Shown piece after piece: positions 5,401 through 12,481 of a DNA stretch of 16,407 bases. A program made the translations under genes and the position numbers. Positions within the stretch are counted from its first letter, which is position 1. Every line of letters starts with the position of its first letter. Below the pieces are notes generated by a model, which saw nothing but the letters and a program-made list of their open reading frames with translations, was not told where the DNA came from and ran no database searches. The DNA comes from DATDSR01 sp036517855 (GTDB lineage: Bacteria; Patescibacteriota; Minisyncoccia; Phycocordibacterales; DATDSR01), in contig DATDSR010000017.1 of assembly GCA_036517855.1 (NCBI GenBank), forward strand, positions 1-16,407, written 5' to 3'.

Positions 5401-6407
5401 TGAAACTTTTAATTGTTACTCAAAAGGTGGATGAAAATGATGATGTGCTTGGCTTCTTCATTTCGTGGATTAAAGAGTTCGCTAAGCACTGCGAGCAGGT
5501 TGAACTGATTTGCCTGTTCGAGGGTGAGCATAATTTGTCGGCGAACGTACGCGTGCATAGTTTAGGTAAAGAACGTGGGGCCAGCAAATTAACCCAACTA
5601 GCCAGGTTCTTCTATTTCAAATTCTTTCTAAAGTACGATGCCGTCTTTGTGCATATGAATCCCATTTATGTGTGTCTTGCCGGAGATTGGTGGCGGCTTA
5701 CCCGCAAAAGGGTTGGTTTGTTTTACACACATAGGCACGTAGATTTCAAACTCAAGATGGCGGAGAAATTTGCCAACTTTATATTTACAGCCTCGGAATC
5801 TAGCTTTCAACTAAAGACGAAAAAACTTCGTGTCGTTGGTCACGGTATTGAGGTCGAAAGATTCAGAAATCCGGGGATATTACCAGTTAAGGGTTTGGTT
5901 CTTTCGGTAGGGCGTATTTCCCCCATCAAGCATCAGGATGTGCTTATTAATGCCCTGAGAATCTTGCGAGAGAAGAGCGTCGATGTGAGGGTTAAGTTCG
6001 TAGGCGCTCCGGGTTCTCTCGCTGACAATGAGTATGACGTTAGATTGAGAGAGATTGTCGAAGAGCACAAGCTTGGTGACTTTGTCGAGTTTGCAGGCTC
6101 TATGCCCAACAAGCTTATCGCCAAAGAATACTGGAACGCGGCCGTATCAGTAAATTTGCTGCCCATGGGGGGCCTAGATAAAGCTGTATTTGAATCGCTT
6201 GCCGCTGGGACACCCACCGTCACTACTAACCAAGGATTTAAACAACTTGCGTTACCAGGCCTCGTTCTTTGTGAATTAGATATTGATGAAGTCGCCAAAG
6301 CAATACAAATCGCTTTAGTTTATCCACCGCAGGTAGATTCGGATAAGATTAGCCGTGAGTACTCGAGCGAGCAAGTAGTTTCTAAAATATTGGCCCATTA
6401 TGAATGA
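5400..6407 (+). CDS. GT4-family glycosyltransferase
   Basis: A 335-aa GT4-type enzyme. The N-terminal domain is compact (MKLLIVTQKVDENDD, then AVFVHMNPIY and YTHRHVDFKLK). The donor domain starts SVGRISPIKHQDVLINAL and contains KFVGAPG and FAGSMPNKL. The EX7E region is atypical: LLPMGGLDKAVFESLAAG keeps the second Glu but has Gly where the first is expected. Variation at this position is known among GT4 subfamilies, so activity is still likely. The start overlaps the stop of the GT4-GtrA gene by one base and the end overlaps the next gene by 8 nt. Substrate is unknown. The DxH-type histidines (HRHVD) in the N-terminal domain may line the acceptor site, but that is a guess. Confidence 0.88.
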   Translation: MKLLIVTQKVDENDDVLGFFISWIKEFAKHCEQVELICLFEGEHNLSANVRVHSLGKERGASKLTQLARFFYFKFFLKYDAVFVHMNPIYVCLAGDWWRLTRKRVGLFYTHRHVDFKLKMAEKFANFIFTASESSFQLKTKKLRVVGHGIEVERFRNPGILPVKGLVLSVGRISPIKHQDVLINALRILREKSVDVRVKFVGAPGSLADNEYDVRLREIVEEHKLGDFVEFAGSMPNKLIAKEYWNAAVSVNLLPMGGLDKAVFESLAAGTPTVTTNQGFKQLALPGLVLCELDIDEVAKAIQIALVYPPQVDSDKISREYSSEQVVSKILAHYE

Positions 6408-6894
6408 GTCCCTTCGACAAGCTCAGGGTAAAAAGGTTTTGTTCTTTGGTATTTACGACCCGAATTACTCACGTAATGCCGTGCTTATGCTTGGGTTTAG
6501 GGAAAATGGGTGGGAAGTTGACGAGTGCCGAATAGATCCGAAGCAAGTTGGGGGATTAAGGAAGTATTTACAACTTTGGAAAGAGGGCAAGAAGCTCAAA
6601 GGAGATAAGTTTAATCTAATTATAGTAGCCTTCCCGGGCCATACAGTTGTGTGGTTGGCGCGGCTATTGTTTGGAAAGAAAATTATTTTTGATATGTTTG
6701 TATCGCTCTATAATTCTGAAGTAGAAGATAGAGGTAATGGGAACAGAATGTGGAACTACTTACTTGACTGGTATTCAGTACGCCTAGCGAATAAAGTATT
6801 GCTTGATACTAACGAACAAATTAAATATGTCTCAAATTTGGTGCACGTAACGCCAAGCAAATTTATCAGAGTGTTTGTGGGATCAACTATATGA
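6400..6894 (+). CDS. N-terminal half of a split GT4-like glycosyltransferase
   Basis: A 164-aa protein resembling the acceptor-side domain of a GT4-like enzyme: KKVLFFGIYDPNYSRN at the start, then LIIVAFPGHTVVWLARLLFGKK, then LLDTNEQIKYVS and FIRVFVGS at the end. In intact relatives, as I remember them, the last strand leads through a linker into the donor domain. Here a TGA follows almost at once and the donor domain is a separate ORF overlapping by 4 nt (ATGA). The first residues (MNESLRQAQG) come from an inserted 19-bp repeat; the natural protein would start near KKVLFFG. The pair may work as a two-subunit enzyme, as Alg13/Alg14 do, or may be a gene broken by a small deletion. Confidence 0.7.
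   Translation: MNESLRQAQGKKVLFFGIYDPNYSRNAVLMLGFRENGWEVDECRIDPKQVGGLRKYLQLWKEGKKLKGDKFNLIIVAFPGHTVVWLARLLFGKKIIFDMFVSLYNSEVEDRGNGNRMWNYLLDWYSVRLANKVLLDTNEQIKYVSNLVHVTPSKFIRVFVGSTI
6410..6428 (+). repeat. Dispersed-type short repeat at a gene start
   Basis: CCCTTCGACAAGCTCAGGG is a 19-bp motif that I recall as dispersed in many bacterial genomes, often in tandem or inverted pairs and translated as SLRQAQG. Here it lies directly after the ATG of the 6400 gene and just beyond the stop of the previous gene. Only one copy is in the window. Confidence 0.65.
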
Positions 6895-7367
6895 TCGTTT
6901 ACTTCCTTGGCTCAAATATTCCTCTACAAGGTATTTCAACCATAGTGGAGGCCCAGAAAATGCTAGAAAGTGAGAAGGATATTGAGTGGCAAATTTACAC
7001 GGGCAAGCCCTGGATCCATTTTGACGAGCATGTAGTGCGGATGAGAAAGGCTGACATCGTTCTGGGTATTTTTGGCGTCACGCGTAAAACACAAATGGTC
7101 ATACCCAACAAGGTGTATGAAGGGTTGGCTGTGGGCAAGCCTGTCATTACTGCTGATACTCCAGCTATCCGCGAATTGTTAGCAGATAGAGAAAATGTAT
7201 TATTATGTGAGGCAGGCGATCCGCATGGGCTAGCAGACAAGATTCGTGAATTAAGAGATAATCTACTGCTACGCGAGCAAATTGGCAAGCGAGGGCATGA
7301 GTTTTTTCGTTCCGAACTCACCCCGGTCAAAATTGTGTCAAGTCTAATCGTCAACCTATCACGATGA
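6891..7367 (+). CDS. C-terminal half of a split GT4-like glycosyltransferase
   Basis: A 158-aa donor-side domain. It begins at the strand normally found after the interdomain linker (MIVYFLGSNIPLQGI) and has KADIVLGIFGVTRKTQMVIP, NKVYEGLAVGKPVITADTPA and ENVLLCEAGDP, all typical of the C-terminal GT4 domain, including its conserved Glu in VYEGLA. Between IYTGKPW and ADIVLG the protein seems about 25-30 residues shorter than usual, so part of the nucleotide-binding region may be missing. The ATG overlaps the TGA of the upstream half (ATGA). The end overlaps the next ATG the same way. It may pair with the upstream half, or the two may be the remains of one broken gene. The coding frame is otherwise intact. 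Confidence 0.7.
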   Translation: MIVYFLGSNIPLQGISTIVEAQKMLESEKDIEWQIYTGKPWIHFDEHVVRMRKADIVLGIFGVTRKTQMVIPNKVYEGLAVGKPVITADTPAIRELLADRENVLLCEAGDPHGLADKIRELRDNLLLREQIGKRGHEFFRSELTPVKIVSSLIVNLSR

Positions 7368-8281
7368 AGATAGCTGTTATTACGCCTATAAATAAGCGAG
7401 ATTACTTAACAGACACTGTGTTGGACGGCTTGGGAGAGCTTGGCATAGATCACAAGCGATCAGATAAGGAAGAGCGGAAGAGTTTTGTTGCTTACGCCAG
7501 GGAGGCGGAGCTTATTTTATTTTGTTGGGGAAAGACAGTCAAGAAATGGCGTATTTTTGATTTCAACAATACGAATTATTTATTAGCCGAGGAGATTAAT
7601 TGTTGGAACAAGACAGTTTTCATAGATGGCAATGAGGTGGGACGAGACGGTCGGGCTCGAGGTTTGGTGGCCGAGCCGAATCGGGCGATGCTTAAGAAGT
7701 GTGCCCTTTACTTTAAGCGTGAAAAGCCATACCCGCCTAGAGTTTTGCCACTGCCCTTTGGAATTACAAAAAATATGATTGCTTGGCAACCTGATGTTAA
7801 AAAGGATATAGATTTTTTCTGTGTGTTCGGTAAGCACGATGAATATTTGCCATTACGCTGGCAGGTCACGGATGAATTGAAAAGATTCTGTGCAGCAAAT
7901 AATTTTTCTTGCGTGACGGAGCGTATGCCCAAAGAAGAGTTTCTGCAAAAACTTGCACGGTCGAAAGTGGGTATTTCAGTTGGTGGCGGGGGATTTGACA
8001 CCCTGCGCTTTTGGGAAATTCTGGCCAATAATTGTCTTCTTATGACTGAACAAATAGACATTTATCCAGATAACGGTAAAGGTGAACTCGATTATTCCAG
8101 GATCTGGCAGTTCAAAGATCTGGCCGGATTTCGCACACAGCTTGAGAAAATCGGCAATATCATCCGCTCGCAAGCGCTAGATCTCAAAATATCTGAGTAT
8201 CAAAATATACTGCCTACCCACTCTTCCTCCGCTCGAGTTCAGATTATTATCACCGCCGCAAAGGATCAGGGTATAATTTAG
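7364..8281 (+). CDS. Exostosin/CgeB-like glycosyltransferase-type protein
   Basis: A 305-aa protein with a GT-B-like outline. The N-terminal part begins MKIAVITPINKRDYL and contains AELILFCWGKT; the middle has RVLPLPFGITKNMI. The C-terminal part holds KVGISVGGGGFDTLRFWEI followed by LANNCLLMTEQIDI, which resembles the donor-side signature of exostosin (GT47) and CgeB-like proteins, where a Glu follows a 'x-R-F/x-E' turn and is followed by 'GC-L-L'. No membrane segment or signal peptide is visible, so it is probably cytoplasmic. It starts inside the previous stop (ATGA overlap) and ends 2 nt before the methyltransferase. A glycosyltransferase role is likely from fold and context; the family assignment is less sure. 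Confidence 0.6.
   Translation: MKIAVITPINKRDYLTDTVLDGLGELGIDHKRSDKEERKSFVAYAREAELILFCWGKTVKKWRIFDFNNTNYLLAEEINCWNKTVFIDGNEVGRDGRARGLVAEPNRAMLKKCALYFKREKPYPPRVLPLPFGITKNMIAWQPDVKKDIDFFCVFGKHDEYLPLRWQVTDELKRFCAANNFSCVTERMPKEEFLQKLARSKVGISVGGGGFDTLRFWEILANNCLLMTEQIDIYPDNGKGELDYSRIWQFKDLAGFRTQLEKIGNIIRSQALDLKISEYQNILPTHSSSARVQIIITAAKDQGII
8272..8277 (+). promoter_or_regulatory. Possible internal leaderless promoter before the methyltransferase
   Basis: A perfect TATAAT (8272-8277) lies 6 nt before the ATG at 8284, the same geometry as the other inferred leaderless starts. No convincing -35 or TG extension is present, and the hexamer also codes for the end of the preceding gene. Confidence 0.35.
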
Positions 8282-8283
8282 AT

Positions 8284-9174
8284 ATGAACCCAAGGTGTTT
8301 TATTGGTGGGGAAGAGGCGCAGTTCCTTTTAGAGAAGGATGGATACATGCACTACAAGTGTTACAAATGTGGGCTTGTGTTTGTGTGGCCACTACCGAAT
8401 GATGAAAAATTGAAAACGGAAGTTTATTCTGAAGAATCTGGTTATCAGGCCGGCAAGACAACGGACGATGGCTCGCTCTCTCATTCGAAGCATACTGAAA
8501 GAATATTGAGCGTCCTCGATATCGGCAAGTTGCTGGATGTGGGATGCTCGAGTGGAGATTTTTTGATTACTACAAGAGCTCGGGGTTTTGATGTGATTGG
8601 GGTTGAGCTCAATCCGCGAACGGCCAAGCAGGCTCAGAGCCGGGGTCTTGATGTAAAGATTGGGGCGCTCGTCGACTCGCGATTTGATGACGAGCAATTT
8701 GACATTGTGCATTTGGGTGACGTTATTGAGCACGTACCGGACCCGCGGGCACTTATTAATGAATGCGTAAGGGTTTTAAAAAGCAAGGGAACTCTTATTG
8801 TCTCTACACCCAATACCGGTTGCTTCTGGTCGAAAACAACTTTTATGTTGTATAAATGGTTTAAGATTCCGTGGTCAACAGCCACGCCTCCGCATCATCT
8901 ATTCTTATTTAATTCACATTGTCTAGATGAGCTAATGGTGCAAGTGGGCTTTTCGAAAATAAATAAATGGTATGAGCGACCGCCACGTTTAATGTATGAG
9001 TTGGGCAACACCCACTTGTGGGGTAAGTATAAACGGGAAAAGAGTTTAAGAAATATAGCCTTTTTAATTTTCGCTTTTGCGTTATACTTGTTCACATACG
9101 CTATGAATTTTATCTTACACCCACTATTGACCAGAGATTTTGGCCAAGTTGGTGTATATCAAAAAAATGCTTAA
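8284..9174 (+). CDS. Class I SAM-dependent methyltransferase with C-terminal membrane segment
   Basis: A 296-aa methyltransferase. The SAM-binding motif I is LDVGCSSGD (residues 84-92), motif II is around VIGVELNP, and later motifs are FDIVHLGDVIEHVPDP and LIVSTPN. The N-terminus resembles the zinc-ribbon head seen on sugar and lipid methyltransferases, with C26-x2-C29-G. The first pair is degenerate: C5 is followed three residues later by Gly8 instead of a second Cys, so metal binding may be lost. A hydrophobic segment near the C-terminus (about residues 258-282) could anchor it to the membrane. It probably methylates a sugar of the glycan or a lipid-linked intermediate, judging from its place among glycosyltransferases. 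It has no Shine-Dalgarno, but a TATAAT lies just before it. Its end overlaps the next gene by 8 nt. Confidence 0.88.
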   Translation: MNPRCFIGGEEAQFLLEKDGYMHYKCYKCGLVFVWPLPNDEKLKTEVYSEESGYQAGKTTDDGSLSHSKHTERILSVLDIGKLLDVGCSSGDFLITTRARGFDVIGVELNPRTAKQAQSRGLDVKIGALVDSRFDDEQFDIVHLGDVIEHVPDPRALINECVRVLKSKGTLIVSTPNTGCFWSKTTFMLYKWFKIPWSTATPPHHLFLFNSHCLDELMVQVGFSKINKWYERPPRLMYELGNTHLWGKYKREKSLRNIAFLIFAFALYLFTYAMNFILHPLLTRDFGQVGVYQKNA

Positions 9175-10081
9175 AGTTTGGACAGGCAAGAAAATACATG
9201 GTTTGCCAGAAGTGTTGGCTTACTCAAGCACCCAAGTGGTTGAGGAAGTTGCGAGTGCTGAGGAAGCGGATTATTTGCTTATCCCTCATAACTGGACCCA
9301 TGTTCGAGACAATACCGCATATCTTAAGCAATTTGAACAAATCGGCAAAAAAAGCATTGTGTTTTGGTTGGGTGATGGTTCCGAGAAGGTCCGTTGGCCC
9401 AACACTATTGTCTTTCGCACTAGTGGCTACAAGAGTGACCTTGCCTCAAACGAAATAATTATGCCAACCGTAGTTGAAGATTTGGGCGCGAAGTATAACA
9501 TTACAACACGTGCTAAGGGACTTACACCGAGTGTGGGTTTCGTTGGTTGGGCTAGGCAGACTGGTTTTGCCGCGCTTAAGAGTACTGTCAAAAATGCTTT
9601 CAAATCTGGTCCACGCAAAAAAGGGCTTTACTTAAGGCAAAAGGCCGTGGATATTTTGTCACACTCATCGCTTATTGAGACAAACTTTATTTTGCGGACA
9701 GGCTATAAAACAGGCTCGCAGGATGAGTTTGTCAAAAATATGAAAGGTAGTGATTTCGCTCTTGCCCCCAAGGGTGACGGCAATTACTCGGGTCGTTTTT
9801 ACGAAGCCCTATCTCTAGGTCGCCTACCGCTTTTGATAGACACTGATTGCGTGTTGCCTCTTGAGAATGAGATTGATTACGATAAATTTGTCTTGCGGGT
9901 GCCATACACGCAGATGGAGGAATTGCCCGAACGTATCTCAAAGTTTTACAACTCGCTTTCAGATGAAGGGTTCAGGCAAGCCCAAGTGGCGGCTCGGGAG
10001 GCGTTCCAAAATTATCTAAATGTCACCACGTACCTTGGATATGTTTTACGCAAAGTTTTTTTGCAAAAGTATGAACGCTAA
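9167..10081 (+). CDS. Exostosin family (GT47-like) protein
   Basis: A 304-aa protein from the ATG at 9167. The clearest mark is DFALAPKGDGNYSGRFYEALSLGRLP (broken here as DFALAPKGDGN and YSGRFYEALSLGRLP), followed by LLIDTD and then LPLENEIDYDKF. This is the exostosin pattern of a conserved G-x-S-x-R-F-x-E-A turn, a GxxP step and an aromatic-acidic end. Upstream, PSVGFVGWA marks the start of the donor-side domain. In eukaryotes these enzymes build heparan sulfate or plant wall polymers; bacterial members occur in surface polysaccharide loci. A TTG at 9140 would give a longer form, but the ATG fits the 8-nt overlap pattern. With the 7364 protein it gives two exostosin-type enzymes flanking a methyltransferase. 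The specific sugar is unknown. Confidence 0.82.
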   Translation: MLKVWTGKKIHGLPEVLAYSSTQVVEEVASAEEADYLLIPHNWTHVRDNTAYLKQFEQIGKKSIVFWLGDGSEKVRWPNTIVFRTSGYKSDLASNEIIMPTVVEDLGAKYNITTRAKGLTPSVGFVGWARQTGFAALKSTVKNAFKSGPRKKGLYLRQKAVDILSHSSLIETNFILRTGYKTGSQDEFVKNMKGSDFALAPKGDGNYSGRFYEALSLGRLPLLIDTDCVLPLENEIDYDKFVLRVPYTQMEELPERISKFYNSLSDEGFRQAQVAAREAFQNYLNVTTYLGYVLRKVFLQKYER

Positions 10082-11447
10082 AACTTCACATGTTTTGTTG
10101 GTCATGTTGTTTACCGTTGGCGTATCCCTGACCTTCTATAAGTTGGATGAAAGTCCGGTTACTTGGATGGATGAGGGACTTATCACTCAAACATCTCGTA
10201 ATTTGGCCACTCAAGGACGCTACGCTATTCAAACGGCTCCCGGGGAATTCGCCTCCCCCGGCATCATCAGCACAAGCTTGCCAGTAACCTTACCTGTCGC
10301 CCTGTCGTACAAAATTTTCGGTGTCGGTCTCTTGCAGGCTCGGGTGGTGATGGCCCTTTATATTATCGCCTTTTTTATCTTGGCGTATCTCTTGGTCCGT
10401 AAACACGCGGGGCAATCAGCCGCGCTACTTGGACTTGCTTTGCTCGTCACCTTTGCTCCTATCTATGGCCACGGCAAAAACGTGTTGGGTGAAGTGCCTG
10501 GGCTCGTGTGGCTTTTGTTTGCCCTGCTTACTTTTAAAAATCCCTGGTCCGGTATTTTCTTTGGTCTTGCCATGGTGACCAAGCCCATTTTTTTACTTCT
10601 CTTGCCCGCAATTGCCATAGTATATGTGTACAAGAGAGAATGGCCCTCACGGATTTTTATCGCCAGTCTTGCCTTGCCCGTGCTTGTCTGGATACTTGTG
10701 CAATTTCCTCACGATGCCATTGGCAATATTCTCTCGATCTATGCTAACCCCCACCACACGAATCTCTGGCTTTCGATTGTCGCTAACGCCCACCGTTTTA
10801 TAACTGAAGCCCAGCCATTTTACGCGCTTATATTACTCGGTATCTGGCTCTTGTCGCTCCTGTGGCGATGGCGTGCTCGTGTGGATATTGACAAAGTCGA
10901 ACTCGTGGCGGCTGTCTTCTCTCTGTTTGTGTATCTGGCCTACCTGCGTACCATAGGTTATTACCGCTACTTCTTCTTAGGCGAAGTGCTTGCACTTATG
11001 TATTTACCTATTACCCTTTTGAGATCGAACCTTGAGAGGTTCCCCAAAGTTCGACCTCTGATTCCTGCCTGCTTGATCTTACTTGTCGCTATACAGTTTT
11101 ACCAAACCAGTTATCATTCTTGGGTGGCGAGTGCTTACGGCTCTCATCGCACCAGAGATCTTTCCGCCGTGCTCTCACAACTACCGCCCGGTAAACTTGT
11201 ATTTGTGTATCAAGCACCAGAGTTGGCGAACTTCTTACCCTCGAACAATTATCTGCAATATGTGAAAGTGGCCGAGGACATTATCATTGGTGCCGATAAC
11301 TTGCCCCGTGCCGAGCGAGGAGAGCCGGAGCTTGTGCTTGCTCATGCTGAAGACGCCGCCTTGCCCATCTTTTCTCGTTACGAAATCCATACAGCGTTTG
11401 ATCAGTACATGCTTATGACGAAGCGGTGGTCAATACAGTCGCAATGA
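10071..11447 (+). CDS. GT-C (PMT/ArnT-type) membrane glycosyltransferase
   Basis: A 458-aa integral membrane protein with about 11 predicted helices. After the first helix comes the external loop with W32-M-D34-E35-G, the acidic pair that GT-C enzymes such as PMT and ArnT use to bind a polyprenyl-phosphate sugar. Further support comes from HGKNVLGEVPG and the MVTKP segment, which are typical of the following loops. Such enzymes take a sugar from a lipid-phosphate carrier and attach it to a protein or glycolipid on the outer side of the membrane. The ATG at 10071 is preferred over 10020 because it places the first membrane helix at residues 7-23 and overlaps the preceding stop by only 11 nt. 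The end overlaps the next ATG (ATGA). Its likely donor is the product of the DPM1-like enzyme encoded at 12450. Confidence 0.85.
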   Translation: MNAKTSHVLLVMLFTVGVSLTFYKLDESPVTWMDEGLITQTSRNLATQGRYAIQTAPGEFASPGIISTSLPVTLPVALSYKIFGVGLLQARVVMALYIIAFFILAYLLVRKHAGQSAALLGLALLVTFAPIYGHGKNVLGEVPGLVWLLFALLTFKNPWSGIFFGLAMVTKPIFLLLLPAIAIVYVYKREWPSRIFIASLALPVLVWILVQFPHDAIGNILSIYANPHHTNLWLSIVANAHRFITEAQPFYALILLGIWLLSLLWRWRARVDIDKVELVAAVFSLFVYLAYLRTIGYYRYFFLGEVLALMYLPITLLRSNLERFPKVRPLIPACLILLVAIQFYQTSYHSWVASAYGSHRTRDLSAVLSQLPPGKLVFVYQAPELANFLPSNNYLQYVKVAEDIIIGADNLPRAERGEPELVLAHAEDAALPIFSRYEIHTAFDQYMLMTKRWSIQSQ

Positions 11448-12481
11448 AAATTTTTTATATCATCACTGGCCGTTATCCAACCGAAAGGGCTTATGGTATC
11501 CAGATAGAAAAAACAGCAGAGGCCTTACGAAATTTAGGTGCGGAGGTGGTAGTTAAGGCCCCGCCAGCTTTTCTTCAATTTCTCTTACGCTTAGGTCAAG
11601 TTGGTTATCATTTGCGAACGTTGATTTTTCTCTTATTTTTGCCTCGTCATAGTGGTTCAATAACCTACACTCGGGATTCTTTAGCGGCCTACCTCACAGG
11701 GGGATATCTTGAATTGCACGATATCACGAAAGGCAGCCTTTCACGAAAGGCAGCCTTTCGTGCCGATGGTGTGATTGTCATAAGCAAAGGTCTGCGTGAT
11801 CGTTTGATCGAACTTGGTGTGCCGGCAGATAAAATACTTGTCGCGCCTGATGGGGTAGATCTGAAAGATTTTGACATTGCCATTTCTAAGGCCCAAGCAC
11901 GAAAGCAATTTAATTTGCCACTTGATAAGAAGATTGTGCTCTACGTTGGCCTTTTTGATGAGTGGAAGGGGTACAAGACTTTACTTGAGGCGTCAAAACA
12001 ATTTGGGTCAGACACAGAGCTCGTGATGGCCGGAGGCAGGGAAGAGCAGGTGGCTAATTTATCGAAAGAATATCAGCACGTGAAGTTTTTAGGTTGGACC
12101 GATTATGCTAAATTACCTGCTTTGCAAAAAGTGGCCGATGTGCTCGTGTTGCCCAATTCAGCCCAATACGAAATCTCGCGCACGTTCACCTCTCCCTTAA
12201 AACTCTTCGCCTATATGGCAAGCGGCGTGCCCATAGTGGCGAGTGACCTACCCAGTATCCGCGAAGTTTTAGATGACGATTCTGCCTTTTTCGTAACGCC
12301 AGATGACCCAACCGCCCTCGCCTCTGCAGCGGGGACGGCCCTCGCCGATCCTGATCTAGGTCAGCGCTTGGCTTCCAGAGCTCTCCAACTTGTCCAGCGT
12401 TATGCTTGGCAATCCCGTGCCCGTGCTATACTGGATTTTCTTCAAAAGTATGCGCGTGACGATAATCATCCCAACATATAA
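11444..12481 (+). CDS. GT4-family glycosyltransferase with altered EX7E motif
   Basis: A 345-aa GT4 enzyme. It starts MKIFYIITGRYPTERAYG, the N-domain has YTRDSLAAYL and LELHDI, and the donor domain has LYVGLFDEWKGYKTLLEA and VKFLGWTDYAKLP. The ribose-binding region reads TSPLKLFAYMASG: position 256 is Ala, where most relatives I recall have Glu (LFEYMASG). The rest of the motif and the following VPIVASDLPSIREVL are intact, so this is a point change and not decay. Activity could be altered. The ATG at 11444 is chosen for the ATGA overlap with the upstream stop; an ATG at 11426 lies too far inside the previous gene. A 17-bp tandem repeat falls in the loop between ELHD and the RADGVIVIS strand. 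The 3' end overlaps the next gene by 32 nt. Confidence 0.88.
   Translation: MKIFYIITGRYPTERAYGIQIEKTAEALRNLGAEVVVKAPPAFLQFLLRLGQVGYHLRTLIFLLFLPRHSGSITYTRDSLAAYLTGGYLELHDITKGSLSRKAAFRADGVIVISKGLRDRLIELGVPADKILVAPDGVDLKDFDIAISKAQARKQFNLPLDKKIVLYVGLFDEWKGYKTLLEASKQFGSDTELVMAGGREEQVANLSKEYQHVKFLGWTDYAKLPALQKVADVLVLPNSAQYEISRTFTSPLKLFAYMASGVPIVASDLPSIREVLDDDSAFFVTPDDPTALASAAGTALADPDLGQRLASRALQLVQRYAWQSRARAILDFLQKYARDDNHPNI
11724..11762 (+). repeat. 17-bp tandem repeat with nested inverted repeat in coding sequence
   Basis: A 17-nt unit beginning TCACGAAAGGCAGCC is repeated exactly at 11724-11740 and 11741-11757. CACGAAAGGC (11725-11734) is also the inverted complement of GCCTTTCGTG (11753-11762). 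As 17 is not a multiple of three, the two copies are read in different frames, as ITKGSL and SRKAAF, yet the gene stays open with conserved sequence on both sides. Confidence 0.85.
12424..12432 (+). promoter_or_regulatory. Weak candidate promoter inside the upstream gene
   Basis: TGCTATACT is an extended -10 form (hexamer 12427-12432) 17 nt before the ATG at 12450. It lies in the coding sequence of the preceding GT4 gene, so it may be chance. Confidence 0.25.

Noticed and set aside
9140..9166. TTG at 9140 as start of the exostosin gene
   Set aside because: The ATG at 9167 gives a normal first strand and a short overlap like the other genes of the chain.
9427..9941. Minus-strand frames opposite the exostosin gene
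   Set aside because: No start signals or recognisable domains, and the plus-strand gene explains the region.
11027..11042. GAACCT/AGGTTC hairpin with a 4-nt loop
   Set aside because: A 6-bp stem in a 16-kb window is easily chance, and nothing in the context supports a role.
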